DNA of 58,857 nucleotides. Source: DATAVB01 sp040414495. Lineage in GTDB: Bacteria > Actinomycetota > Actinomycetes > Mycobacteriales > QHCD01. The notes below the pieces were generated by a model, which worked only from the letters and a program-made list of their open reading frames with translations, made no database searches and had not been told where the DNA came from. The translations under genes were made by a program, and so were the position numbers. The DNA lies in NCBI GenBank assembly GCA_040414495.1, contig JBEDUI010000247.1, forward strand, positions 1-58,857, given 5' to 3'. Positions 1-8,875 of this stretch are shown here, in pieces (the stretch's first letter is position 1; each line of letters begins with the position of its first letter).

Positions 1-510
1 GTAGGCCAACCGGTCGTCGCGGTGCCGAGCCGCAAGCTCGCATTTCAACGTCGCGTACCTCCGACGCAGCGAGGCATCCACTCGTAACGCATCGCGGAAA
101 TCAACGTAATGACGCCAATGGTCGCTACCGTGCCGGACGATATGAAGATGCACGGCTCGGACCTCGGGCTCAACCTCCCAGACCAATAGCCGCCCTACGC
201 TGCCATCTCCTGACCCTAGGTCGACGAAACCGATCCGCACCAGCGCTTCCACAAGCTGCGGCGGGCACGCGTCGAGCGATGTCGATACGCCGACAGCGAC
301 ATCGAGAATCGGCTTTGCGCGCAATCCGGCAATTGCTGTGGATCCGACATGCTGCACGTCCACGGCCAGATCTCCTGTGGCGCGGGACAGAATCGGCTCG
401 ATCAGCGCGTAAGCATGGTTCCAGTCAAGCCGGCTGTCGTGCACCTGCACGATCCCTCGACGCAGCCCGAGGCCAGCAGCGATCAGAGCATCGATGACCG
501 TAGCGCTCAC
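1..510 (-). CDS. GrpB family (UPF0157) nucleotidyltransferase-fold protein, 3' end cut by window edge
   Basis: The reading frame runs leftward off the window edge, so at least 170 codons are present and the C-terminus is missing. The start is GTG at 510, with a GGGAGG ribosome site about 8 bases upstream. Residues 52-75 read QHVGSTAIAGLRAKPILDV, the hallmark of the GrpB/UPF0157 family (HVGSTAV-GL-AKPIIDI), which has a nucleotidyltransferase-like fold. A later HLHIVRHGSDHWRHYVDFRD stretch also fits the family. Its biochemical role is not established; some members lie next to or are fused to CoaE. A possible promoter lies just upstream (556-586). Confidence 0.88.
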   Translation of the reverse strand, partial: MSATVIDALIAAGLGLRRGIVQVHDSRLDWNHAYALIEPILSRATGDLAVDVQHVGSTAIAGLRAKPILDVAVGVSTSLDACPPQLVEALVRIGFVDLGSGDGSVGRLLVWEVEPEVRAVHLHIVRHGSDHWRHYVDFRDALRVDASLRRRYATLKCELAARHRDDRLAY

Positions 511-555
511 GCGAGTCCCTCCCAGCGGCATCGACGGATGTCCTTAGCCTGCTGC

Positions 556-586
556 CTTATGGCACGATCGTGATGACTTTTGTCAA
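556..586 (-). promoter_or_regulatory. putative promoter of the GrpB-family gene
   Basis: Read on the minus strand, a perfect TTGACA (581-586) is followed after 19 bases by CATAAG (556-561). The start codon is about 45 bases downstream and has a good ribosome site. The spacer is slightly long, so this is a tentative call from sequence only. Confidence 0.4.
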
Positions 587-693
587 CGATATGCGTACGA
601 AATCCCTCACGATCATGCCGAGGCGTCCCGCTCAACACAGCCGAGCCGATGGACCATCATGGTCGGAGGCGGCGGGATAGGCCAACAAGCGAC

Positions 694-1512
694 TCAGGCG
701 GTGCGCTCGGCAGTGATCACCAGGGTGGCGTATGGCAACGTAAAACTGCCACCGATGGCGTCGATCGCGTCACCAACGCCGACCAGTATTTCGGCACGTT
801 GCTCGGCCGACAGGCTGGTCATGCCGCCGTGCGTCGGCATCAGGTCCAGCCATTCGTCGCGGGTGTACGACCGTTCCCAGTCGTACTGCCACCGCTCCGG
901 CTCGCCGAAGCTGCCGGACGCGCGCATTCCGTCCGCGGCTTTGTCGAGAATTGCCTGGTAAAGCTGCACCGCGTTTTGCCGGATCCCGACATTAATCGGC
1001 GAGTCGGGAACGACCCGCGCGTAAATAGCGCCGAAGCGTTCCGCTAATTCCGGCGGCAACTGGAACACATGCCAGAAAGCTGCCAGCCGTCCGCCGGGAC
1101 GCAGCACGCGCGCCGCCTTTTCCGCGCCTGCCACCGGATCCACCCAGTGCCAGGCCGTTCCAGCGATGACCGCGTCGAATTCCCGGCCGGCCGGCTCCCA
1201 GTCTTCAATGGTCGAGATCTTGACCGCAACCCCGGAACGCTGGGCGAATTCGGCCATCCGCGCATCCGGTTCAACGCCCAACACGGTGCACCCGGCCGCC
1301 TGGAACTGCCGGGCCTCGATTCCGGTCCCGCAGCCGACGTTGAGGAATTCACGTCCCGGGCTTGCGGCCACAATCCGGTCGATCATTGCCTCGGGGTAGC
1401 TGGGCCGGGTCCGGTCGTACCGTTCGGGATCCACGCCGAACGACTCCGCCATCTGCCGGTGCTGGTGGGGTTGGTTGACGGGTGGGCGCGACTGCGACGG
1501 TAGAGTGGGCAT
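694..1512 (-). CDS. class I SAM-dependent methyltransferase
   Basis: 272 aa. Motif I FLNVGCGTG lies at residues 56-64, the acidic strand-2 end GVEPD at about 78-82, and a GTAWHWVDP segment at about 118-126, the usual Methyltransf_11/25 layout of a small-molecule methyltransferase. The substrate is not deducible. The ATG at 1512 is supported by a -10 box TACGGT exactly six bases upstream and no Shine-Dalgarno, so the mRNA is probably leaderless; an ATG at 1452 is the fallback. The gene is divergent from a TetR regulator, and a palindrome covers its start codon, so TetR control is very likely. Confidence 0.9.
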   Translation of the reverse strand: MPTLPSQSRPPVNQPHQHRQMAESFGVDPERYDRTRPSYPEAMIDRIVAASPGREFLNVGCGTGIEARQFQAAGCTVLGVEPDARMAEFAQRSGVAVKISTIEDWEPAGREFDAVIAGTAWHWVDPVAGAEKAARVLRPGGRLAAFWHVFQLPPELAERFGAIYARVVPDSPINVGIRQNAVQLYQAILDKAADGMRASGSFGEPERWQYDWERSYTRDEWLDLMPTHGGMTSLSAEQRAEILVGVGDAIDAIGGSFTLPYATLVITAERTA

Positions 1513-1542
1513 GTGCCCACCGTAATGGGCACTCGCCCACTC
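1503..1542. promoter_or_regulatory. twin-palindrome operator between methyltransferase and TetR gene
   Basis: Two palindromes lie side by side: GTGGGCA-TG-TGCCCAC at 1505-1520 and TGGGC-ACTC-GCCCA at 1526-1539. Their centres are 20 bp apart, about two helical turns. The outer edges, GAGTGGGC and GCCCACTC, are themselves complementary. The first palindrome covers the methyltransferase start codon (1510-1512), and the -10 box TACGGT (1519-1524) begins at its edge. The arrangement fits two TetR dimers binding one face; direct evidence of binding is lacking. Confidence 0.65.
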
Positions 1543-1580
1543 AACAATGATGTTCGCTCAGCGAGGAAGCGAGGCATTCG

Positions 1581-2186
1581 GTGCCGACCGGGACGGCGAT
1601 ACGGGACGTGCGCGAGCAGTTGTTCGACGCCGCCGAACGCGTACTGCTGCGGGATGGGCCGAACGCGCTGACCAGCCGGGCCGTCACCACCGAGGCCGGC
1701 GTCGCGAAAGGCGTGCTGCATAAGCATTTCAGCGATTTTGACGCCTTTCTCGCCGAGCTGGTCCTGGACCGGATCGCGCGGTTGGAGACGCAGTCGACCG
1801 CGCTACGGGAATCCGCCGGAACCGGCACCGTCGCCGGCAACCTCACCGACGCGTTGAGCGAGCTGTTCGGATCGGTGGCGGTGGCGATGGTCGGTCTGGT
1901 CACCTCGCGGGACGCACTGCGGGCCCGGTTGCGTCAGACCACCCCGACCGGTGTGCCGATGTTGACCGAGGCAGCGGGCATGGTCGCCGAATACCTGGCC
2001 GCCGAGCAGGAATTGGGCCGGATCGCGCCCGATGCCGACGTCGCCACGCTCGCTCCGATGCTCATCGGGACCGGTCATCTGCTTTTCGCCGACCGTAAAG
2101 GCGATCCGCCCGAACCCGACGCCGTACAGCGAGCCGTATCCGCGGCGGTGGCTGGCATTGTCCGGGAGCGGCCCAAACGACGGTGA
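1581..2186 (+). CDS. TetR/AcrR family transcriptional regulator
   Basis: 201 aa. The N-terminal TetR helix-turn-helix covers about residues 6-55 (REQLFDAAERVLL, then SRAVTTEAGVAKGVLHKHFSDFDAFLAE). The rest is the usual all-helical ligand domain. The start is GTG at 1581, preceded by GAGG at about 1571-1574. It is divergent from the methyltransferase across the twin-palindrome operator and convergent with the MMPL exporter. It probably represses itself and the methyltransferase; control of the exporter is possible but unproven. Confidence 0.92.
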   Translation: MPTGTAIRDVREQLFDAAERVLLRDGPNALTSRAVTTEAGVAKGVLHKHFSDFDAFLAELVLDRIARLETQSTALRESAGTGTVAGNLTDALSELFGSVAVAMVGLVTSRDALRARLRQTTPTGVPMLTEAAGMVAEYLAAEQELGRIAPDADVATLAPMLIGTGHLLFADRKGDPPEPDAVQRAVSAAVAGIVRERPKRR

Positions 2187-2203
2187 TGGGCAGACAACGT
2201 CAA

Positions 2204-2237
2204 GGTGCCCATTCCCTGCTGACAGGGAATGGGCACC
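2204..2237. terminator. 15-bp perfect hairpin between convergent TetR and MMPL genes
   Basis: GGTGCCCATTCCCTG (2204-2218) and CAGGGAATGGGCACC (2223-2237) are perfectly complementary around a CTGA tetraloop. The hairpin sits between two convergent stop codons, fitting a bidirectional terminator without a U-tract, as is common in actinomycetes. Its AATGGGCAC arm also occurs in the TetR operator (1524-1532), so a binding role is an alternative. Confidence 0.7.
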
Positions 2238-2253
2238 GTAGTGAGTGAATTGT

Positions 2254-4422
2254 TCAGCCGACCGGTTCGAGAGTGTGACGGCCGCTGACCTCGGCCGTGC
2301 CCTTGATCCGGCCCAGCCGGGACGGCCACCAGTTGGCCCGGCCCAGCAGCACCATCAACGAGGGCAGCACCACGATCCGTACCACCAGAGCGTCGATCAG
2401 TACCGCCGCCGCCAAACCGATACCGAGTTCCTTCATCTCGATCATCGACAGCGTGGCGAAGATCGAGAACACCGACACCATGATGATCGCCGCGCTGGTC
2501 ACTACGCCGGCCGACCGGGTGATGCCGCGCTCGACCGCTTCCTTTGTGGACAGTCCAGCTTGGACACCTTCACGGATCCGGCTCACCACGAATACGTGGT
2601 AATCCATCGACAGTCCGAACAGGACAGCGAACAGGAACAGCGGAATCCACGAGACAACCGAGCCGGTCGAATCGAACTTCAGCAGCTTCTCGGACCAGCT
2701 GTGCTGGAAAACCCCGACCAGGACACCGAATGCGGCCGCCGCCGACAGCAGGTTGACTCCGATCGCAGTCAGCGCCACGACAATCGACCGGAACGTGAAC
2801 GCCATCATCAGGAATGTCAACGCCAACACAAAACCGATCACCAATGGCAGCTTGTGGTTCTGGTGCGCCGCATAATCCTGGCTTTCGGCCACGTCGCCGC
2901 CGACCGCGAACTTCGTCCCGGATATCGATCCGAACGTGTGCGGCAGAATCGTGGTCCGCAATTCGGTCAGGCCCTGGATCGCCGGTTTCGAATTCGCGTC
3001 ATGCGCAGTGGCGACCGATACGACGGTCACCCCACCAGCGGTCTTCACCGCGGGAGGCTCATCGTGCGCATACAGCGGGCTGGCCGCCAATTCCGACCGC
3101 AACTCCGGCAGCGCCGCCGCGACCTTCTGCGCATCGCCGGACACCGCGACCTCGTACGTAGAACCCTTGCTCGGGAACAGCTTCACCATGCGGTCGTACG
3201 TGGCAACCGAAGGGATCGACTTCGGCAACGATTCGGCGCTCGAATCGCGCAACGTCATCCCCAGCGCCGGCGCCGCGATCGCCAGCAGCGCGAGCACCGA
3301 GATCACCAACGTACGGCCAGGGTGCCGCAACGCCGGGCGCAGCAGCGCCGGCCACAACCGCGGGCCACCGGGCCGGGCGACGGTCAGCCGCCACAGGAAC
3401 GGAACGCGTGGCCGGTCCACGGCTCGACCCAGTTTCGCCAGCAGCGCCGGCAACACGGTCACCGAACCGAGCATCGCGACCGCGACCACGATGACGCCAC
3501 CGGTCGCGATCGAAGAGAAGATCGCGTCCTGGGCCAGGTACAGCCCGGCCATCGAGACGATGACCGCCATCGCCGAGACGATGATCGAGTGACCCGACGT
3601 AGCCGCCGCGATTTCGATCGCGTCGATGCGGCCCTTGTTCCGGGCCCGTTCTTCCCGTTCGCGTTTTAAATAGAACAGTGAATAGTCAACACCGACCGCC
3701 ATTCCCATCAACAGAATGACCTCGTTGACCGATCCGTTGCTCGGCACCAGCGCGGTGGCCAGTGTGGACAGTCCCATCGCCGCGACCACGGCCGACAGGG
3801 CCAGCAGCACCGGCACGCCGGCCGCCACGATCGCACCGAACGCGACCAGCAGAATGATCAGCGTCGCCGGCACACTCAGCTTTTCGGCCTTACCGAAATC
3901 CTTGCTCAGCTGGTCGTTGATGCCCTTGTCGATGGAGCCGTCGCCGACCTCCTCGACCCGCATTTGCGGATGCGCCTTTGCCACCTGCGAGGTGACCGAC
4001 AGCAGCGGCTTCACATGATCGCCGGCCTTTTCCGGGTCGCCGCGCATCGTGATGGGAACGAGCAACGCTTTCCCGTTCGGCGCCGTAATCGGCTTATCTA
4101 CAGTGGACACCTGCTTCAGCGCCTGCATCTTCGCCGTGATGTCCGCGGCTACGGCCTGCGCCTCGGCCTGATTGAACGAGCCCGACCGGGAAGTGACCAG
4201 AACGTTCTCGGTGGCCGGGTCGTCCAGACCCGCATCATGAATCATCTTGGTGGCCTGGCCGGACTGGCCGACCCCCATGTCGATCTGGGTAGCCTCTTTT
4301 GCCTTTGTCACCTGCCCGAGGAATGAGCAGACGGCCACAAACACGACCCACAGGGCGATTGCCCGCCACGGGTGGGTCGCGCTCCAACGCGCGACGCGTA
4401 CCGTCGCTGATCGTATTTTCAC
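2254..4422 (-). CDS. MMPL/RND family transporter
   Basis: 722 aa inner-membrane exporter of the MmpL/YdfJ type. One N-terminal helix (WRAIALWVVFVAVCSFLG) is followed by a large extracytoplasmic domain. A helix block around residues 190-330 holds the GMAVGVDYSLFYLKREREER signature, then a second extracytoplasmic domain and a second helix block with GLSMDYHVFVVSRIREG. This duplicated RND topology is typical of proton-driven export of lipids or drugs. The start is GTG at 4422 because AAGGAG lies nine bases upstream; the longer upstream frame has no ribosome site. The cargo is unknown. Confidence 0.93.
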   Translation of the reverse strand: MKIRSATVRVARWSATHPWRAIALWVVFVAVCSFLGQVTKAKEATQIDMGVGQSGQATKMIHDAGLDDPATENVLVTSRSGSFNQAEAQAVAADITAKMQALKQVSTVDKPITAPNGKALLVPITMRGDPEKAGDHVKPLLSVTSQVAKAHPQMRVEEVGDGSIDKGINDQLSKDFGKAEKLSVPATLIILLVAFGAIVAAGVPVLLALSAVVAAMGLSTLATALVPSNGSVNEVILLMGMAVGVDYSLFYLKREREERARNKGRIDAIEIAAATSGHSIIVSAMAVIVSMAGLYLAQDAIFSSIATGGVIVVAVAMLGSVTVLPALLAKLGRAVDRPRVPFLWRLTVARPGGPRLWPALLRPALRHPGRTLVISVLALLAIAAPALGMTLRDSSAESLPKSIPSVATYDRMVKLFPSKGSTYEVAVSGDAQKVAAALPELRSELAASPLYAHDEPPAVKTAGGVTVVSVATAHDANSKPAIQGLTELRTTILPHTFGSISGTKFAVGGDVAESQDYAAHQNHKLPLVIGFVLALTFLMMAFTFRSIVVALTAIGVNLLSAAAAFGVLVGVFQHSWSEKLLKFDSTGSVVSWIPLFLFAVLFGLSMDYHVFVVSRIREGVQAGLSTKEAVERGITRSAGVVTSAAIIMVSVFSIFATLSMIEMKELGIGLAAAVLIDALVVRIVVLPSLMVLLGRANWWPSRLGRIKGTAEVSGRHTLEPVG

Positions 4423-4615
4423 GGTACTGTTCTCCTTGGGGCGCAAGTGATCATCGGATGCGATCAAGCCTGGCCGCCACAGGCCGCGCGGGCACGGGTC
4501 GCACAGCCCCAATGCGCGGTGGTGAAAACTCCACCTCTGGTCGCGTTCTGGGCCCACTGAAGGAACCGTGCCGGCCGGGCAGACTGGGGGTCACCGACCA
4601 CGAGGAGAGGACACC

Positions 4616-5899
4616 ATGAGCGCTGCGAAGACGAGACCCCCGGGGCGTTTCGCGCTGCTCGGGTGGGCATTTCTCTTCATCTTCGTTGCGGCGCAGAGCC
4701 TGGTGCTCTTCACCGTGCAGGTTTATATGACCGCGCTGCTGTGGATCGGCCTCTTCGTCCCGATCTTCATCGGGGTGACCAGTGTGGTGCGCAGGTTCAC
4801 CAATTGGCATCGACGCTGGGCCGGCAAGCTGCTCGGCGCCCCGATCCCCGAGCCGTATCTGGTCGATGCGGCCCCGACCCGATTGGCGCGACTGCGCGGG
4901 AGGTTGAAGGACCCGGCGACGTGGCGAGACCTGCTCTGGCTGTTCGTGAATGGCACGCTGGGTTTGACGATTTTCTGTTTGGTCGTCACGTTTTTTATCG
5001 GCGTGCTGTGGTACCTGGCGTTCCCACTGGTGTGGGGTGTCAGCCCAAAGGGCGTTTTCAAGGAGCAGTACGGCCTGTTCACGATCGATACACAGTTCGA
5101 GGCGTTCTACACGGTGCCGATCGGCATTCTGCTCGCATTCGTCTGGTGGAAGCTCGCCCCGGCCCTGATGCGTGCCTACGCCCGGGTCACCCGGTCGCTG
5201 CTGGCCCCGACGGAACGGTCGCTGCTCAAGCAGCGGGTCACCCAGCTAGCCGAATCGCGGGCCGAGACCGTGGACACGCAGGCGGCCGAGCTACGCCGGA
5301 TCGAACGCGACCTGCACGACGGCGCCCAGGCCCGACTGGTCGCGTTGGGTATGAGCCTGGGACTGGCCGACGACGTGGTCGACCGCGACCCGGCCGCGGC
5401 CAAGGAGCTGCTGGCCGAGGCCCGGACCGCGACCACGCTCGCGCTGTCCGAGCTGCGCGACCTGGTCCGCGGTATCCACCCGCCGATCCTGGCCGACCGG
5501 GGCCTGGACGGTGCGGTCCGCGCGCTGGCGTTGGCCAGCCCGTTGCCCAGCGACGTGGAGATCGACATTCCCGGCCGGCTGCCCGCACCGGTCGAATCGG
5601 CGGCCTATTTCGTAGTGGCCGAGAGCATCACCAACGTCATCAAGCACGCCCAGGCAACCAAGCTCTGGATACGCCTGGAGTACCAGCCCGGCCGGCTCTC
5701 GATGCTGGTCGGGGACGACGGACACGGCGGCGCGGACGCCGGTGGGGGCACCGGGTTACGCGGAATCGAACGGCGCCTGGCAGCATTTGACGGGACCCTG
5801 GTCGTCAACAGTCCGGTTGGCGGACCGACCGTTCTCGTTATGGAGCTGCCGTGCGAGTTGTCATCGCCGAAGATCTCGCCCTCCTCCGAGACGGGCTGA
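4616..5899 (+). CDS. sensor histidine kinase (HisKA_3 / NarL-partner type)
   Basis: 427 aa. Hydrophobic segments lie at about residues 12-50, 115-145 and 160-185 in a Sensor_2-like membrane region. A coiled linker follows, then the HisKA_3 dimerisation helix with phospho-acceptor His234 in RDLHDGAQARL. The HATPase_c domain at about 320-420 carries ESITNVIKHA (N box) and GDDGHGG with GTGLRGIERRL (G boxes). The start at 4616 has GAGGAGAGG upstream. The last 49 bases overlap the response regulator gene, so the two are translationally coupled. The divergent neighbour is the MMPL exporter, 193 bases away. Confidence 0.93.
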   Translation: MSAAKTRPPGRFALLGWAFLFIFVAAQSLVLFTVQVYMTALLWIGLFVPIFIGVTSVVRRFTNWHRRWAGKLLGAPIPEPYLVDAAPTRLARLRGRLKDPATWRDLLWLFVNGTLGLTIFCLVVTFFIGVLWYLAFPLVWGVSPKGVFKEQYGLFTIDTQFEAFYTVPIGILLAFVWWKLAPALMRAYARVTRSLLAPTERSLLKQRVTQLAESRAETVDTQAAELRRIERDLHDGAQARLVALGMSLGLADDVVDRDPAAAKELLAEARTATTLALSELRDLVRGIHPPILADRGLDGAVRALALASPLPSDVEIDIPGRLPAPVESAAYFVVAESITNVIKHAQATKLWIRLEYQPGRLSMLVGDDGHGGADAGGGTGLRGIERRLAAFDGTLVVNSPVGGPTVLVMELPCELSSPKISPSSETG

Positions 5900-6495
5900 T
5901 CCGAATTCTGGAGGCGCACGACTTCGAGGTCGTGGAGGCGGTCGACAACGGCCCGTCGCTGCTGCGGGCGTTGGTCAAGCACAAGCCCGAGGTCGCGGTG
6001 GTGGATGTACGGCTGCCGCCCAGCTTCACCGATGAGGGTCTACGGGCCGCGATCGAGGCCCGGCAGCAGGTGCCCGGCCTCCCGGTTCTGGTGCTGTCGC
6101 AGTACGTCGAGCAGCTGTACGCGCGCGAGCTGCTTTCGGACAACGCCGGCGGCGTCGGCTATCTGCTCAAGGACCGGGTCTCCAACGTCGCGCAGTTCAT
6201 CGACGCGGTGAACCGGGTCGCCTCCGGCGGCACGGCCATGGACCCGGACGTGATTTCGCAACTACTGTCCAGCCATTCGCGCGACGAACCGCTGCGCGGA
6301 CTCACCCCGCGCGAGCAGGAAGTGCTCTCGCTCATGGCCGAAGGCCGTACCAACGCCGCGATCGCGGGCCGGCTGTTCATCACCGAAAAGGCGGTCAGCA
6401 AACACACGAACAACATTTTCGCCAAGCTCGGGTTGCCGCCCTCAGAAGACGACAACCGCCGCGTTCTGGCCGTACTCGCCTATTTGAAGGCGTAA
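5851..6495 (+). CDS. LuxR/NarL-family response regulator
   Basis: 214 aa. The receiver domain (1-125) has acidic pocket residues at ED7-8, phospho-acceptor Asp52 in VVDVRLPP, and Lys in LLKDR. The C-terminal LuxR helix-turn-helix (about 148-205) reads LTPREQEVLSLMAEGRTN and TEKAVSKHTNNIFAKLGL. It is the cognate partner of the kinase it overlaps by 49 bases. Its stop is one base from the stop of the convergent S9 peptidase gene, leaving no room for a terminator. Confidence 0.95.
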   Translation: MRVVIAEDLALLRDGLIRILEAHDFEVVEAVDNGPSLLRALVKHKPEVAVVDVRLPPSFTDEGLRAAIEARQQVPGLPVLVLSQYVEQLYARELLSDNAGGVGYLLKDRVSNVAQFIDAVNRVASGGTAMDPDVISQLLSSHSRDEPLRGLTPREQEVLSLMAEGRTNAAIAGRLFITEKAVSKHTNNIFAKLGLPPSEDDNRRVLAVLAYLKA

Positions 6496-6496
6496 T

Positions 6497-8863
6497 TCAG
6501 TCGACCACCGGCTCGAGTGTCGACCACGGGAAATCAATCCAGCGGTCGGTTTCCCGCCAGACGTATTCGCAGCTGACCGACGAATGCGGCTTCTGATAAA
6601 TGACGGCGCAGCGGACTTCGGCCACCTCGTCGCGACAGAAATCCCGCACCAGCTTCAACGTCGCCCCGGTGTCGGCCACGTCGTCGGCGACCAGGACCTT
6701 GGCCCCGGCCAGATCCACCACGTTCGGCACCGGCGGCAGCATCACCGGCATGTCGAGCCGCTGGTCGACTCCGGTGTAGAACTCCACGTTCATCACGTGC
6801 AGGTTCTTGACGTTCAGGGCATAGCCGAGCGCGCCGGCGGTGAACAGGCCGCCACGCGCGATCGAGAGGATCAGGTCGGGCTGATAGCCGCTGGCCGCGA
6901 TCTGTTCGGCCAATTCGCGGCTGGCCCGCCCGAAGTCCGACCAGCTCAACGTCTCCCGCCGCGGCTTTGTGGTGACCGGGCGGCGTTTCCTGTCCGGGGC
7001 GAGCCAGCGATCCAGCCAGCCGCGGACCTCGGTTAGCAACTGGCGCAGGTGCGCCGCTTCTCTAATGCCATGACCTTCGCGCGGATAGCTGACCATCCGC
7101 ACCTCGGCCGGGCCGTCCCGGAGCGCCCGCTCGAAACCGCTGCCCTGGCTGAACGGAACCCGGGCGTCGTTCTGCCCATGCAGGATCAGCAGCGGAGTGG
7201 TGACGGCGTTCGCGAACGACACCGGCGAGGCGTTGTCGGCGGGGTGCGGACCCGGACCGTCCCAGGGCAGGCCTTCGACCAACCCGGCCTCCATCGTCGG
7301 AATGTCGCCCTGCAGCACCATGCCGCGCCAGTCGCTTACGCCGGCGCCCATGATCCCGGCCGCGAACCGGTCGGTCTGTGTTACCGCCAAGGCAGTCAGG
7401 AAGCCGCCCTGGCTCCAGCCGGCGATCGCGAGCCGGGCCGGGTCGGCGATACCGCGTTCCACCGCCGCGTCGGCGGCCGACAGCACATCGTCGAGTTCGC
7501 CGCCTCCCACGCCACCACGCGCCATGGCCGCGAACCGTTCACCATGTCCGACGCCGCCGCGATAGTTCGGCATCAGCACGGCGTATCCGGCGGTGGCCAG
7601 CCACTGCCCCCAGTCCAACGTCCGCGCATGCAGGCTGCGGCCGGAACGCCCGTAGGGTCCGCCGTGCGGAATTACCACCGTCGGGAGTGGACCCGGACCT
7701 GCGTCCGGCGGGCGGATCAGAATGCCGTCCAACGCCAGTTCGTCGGATTTCCAGAAGAAATCCTCGACCGTCCCCCATCGGATATCGGCCACCGAGTCGC
7801 CGTGCCGGCTGACGATCTGCAGCCGATCGGGCGGGCCGGCCACCACCTCCACCACTCGGTCCGGAGTGGACTCGACGCAGCCGATGATCAAGCCTTGATC
7901 GGTCTGTACAGCGGCCAGGTCGGCGAAATCGCCCGGACTCTCGTACACCACACTGGCCGCGCCGGTGACGGGATCACGTAATTCGACCCGGCTGGCCAGG
8001 CCGTCGTTGATCCCGACCAGGACGCGCGCCTCGCCCGGAACGGCCGCAACCGATACAGCGCAGTAGTCGTCCTGGACGCTCGGCCCAATGACGACCGGCG
8101 CACGGCCATTCACGTCGACCGAATGGATCGTGCTGCCACCGACCGCGGCACCGCCGTGCGGCGTAGCGAAGACCAAACGATCAGCGACGAACAACAGCGA
8201 GCCGGCCCAGGGCGCGGCGCACACCGTTCGCGGCTCGCCGCCATTCGCCGCCACGACCACGAATTCGGCCTGGGCCAGGGAATCCAGCTCGGTCGTCGGG
8301 GCGACCTGCGCGGCGAGCCGCGTACCGTCCGGCGACCAGGCCACCTCGCGCACATGCCGCTCACCGGCCAGCACGGTCCGGATCTCGCCGGTGGCCACGG
8401 TGACGACCTTGAGCCGGGCGAAGAACCAGTCCTCACCCCGGACGTCGGCATCGTCCCGATCGTCGGGGTCGGGTTTGCGATCCGCCTGCACGTAGGCGAT
8501 GTGGCTGCCGTCGGGCGACCAGCGGAACGACTCGACGGCAGCCGGGCCGACCACCAGCGCGGCCGCCTCGCCGCCGCCCAGCGGAGCGACGTACAACCCG
8601 GCCTCGCCGCGTTCGGCGCGGTCGGACAGAAATGCCAGGCTGCGCCCGTCAGGCGAGAACGCAGGGGCCCGGTCTTCGTTTCCGTACGTCCACTGGCGCG
8701 GCTGCCCGCTGCCGTCGGTCGCGGCGACGAATACCGCGCTCTCCGGGTGCTCCCCCTCGTACCCGAGCGGGGCCGCCGACCACGCGATCCGGCGGCCGTC
8801 GGGTGAAAGGTCAACGTGAGCTGGTTGCCATAGGTTGATGAGCAGGTCCGCCGTGAGCGTCAT
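6497..8863 (-). CDS. S9 prolyl-oligopeptidase-type peptidase fused to a C-terminal phosphoribosyltransferase
   Basis: 788 aa. Residues 1 to about 370 are a WD-like beta-propeller (repeated SPDG segments). Residues 380-625 are an alpha/beta hydrolase with the S9 triad Ser484 (GWSQGG), Asp566 (HGQNDARVP) and His598 (REGHGI). After a basic linker (APDRKRRPVTTKPRRE), about 635-788 form a phosphoribosyltransferase whose PRPP loop reads VLVADDVADTGATL near 720-735. Such phosphoribosyltransferases are normally separate proteins of about 160 aa. No stop, frameshift or ATG/GTG lies at the junction, so this is a true in-frame fusion. The start is ATG 8863, nine bases after the DinB gene; TAGGCT lies six bases upstream, so an internal leaderless promoter is possible. 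Confidence 0.9.
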   Translation of the reverse strand: MTLTADLLINLWQPAHVDLSPDGRRIAWSAAPLGYEGEHPESAVFVAATDGSGQPRQWTYGNEDRAPAFSPDGRSLAFLSDRAERGEAGLYVAPLGGGEAAALVVGPAAVESFRWSPDGSHIAYVQADRKPDPDDRDDADVRGEDWFFARLKVVTVATGEIRTVLAGERHVREVAWSPDGTRLAAQVAPTTELDSLAQAEFVVVAANGGEPRTVCAAPWAGSLLFVADRLVFATPHGGAAVGGSTIHSVDVNGRAPVVIGPSVQDDYCAVSVAAVPGEARVLVGINDGLASRVELRDPVTGAASVVYESPGDFADLAAVQTDQGLIIGCVESTPDRVVEVVAGPPDRLQIVSRHGDSVADIRWGTVEDFFWKSDELALDGILIRPPDAGPGPLPTVVIPHGGPYGRSGRSLHARTLDWGQWLATAGYAVLMPNYRGGVGHGERFAAMARGGVGGGELDDVLSAADAAVERGIADPARLAIAGWSQGGFLTALAVTQTDRFAAGIMGAGVSDWRGMVLQGDIPTMEAGLVEGLPWDGPGPHPADNASPVSFANAVTTPLLILHGQNDARVPFSQGSGFERALRDGPAEVRMVSYPREGHGIREAAHLRQLLTEVRGWLDRWLAPDRKRRPVTTKPRRETLSWSDFGRASRELAEQIAASGYQPDLILSIARGGLFTAGALGYALNVKNLHVMNVEFYTGVDQRLDMPVMLPPVPNVVDLAGAKVLVADDVADTGATLKLVRDFCRDEVAEVRCAVIYQKPHSSVSCEYVWRETDRWIDFPWSTLEPVVD

Positions 8864-8869
8864 TTGCGC

Positions 8870-8875
8870 AGCCTA
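8870..8875 (-). promoter_or_regulatory. -10 box TAGGCT, possible leaderless start of the S9 peptidase gene
   Basis: TAGGCT ends six bases before the ATG at 8863 and overlaps the stop codon of the upstream DinB gene. It could drive independent transcription of the peptidase gene in addition to read-through from DinB. Confidence 0.35.
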
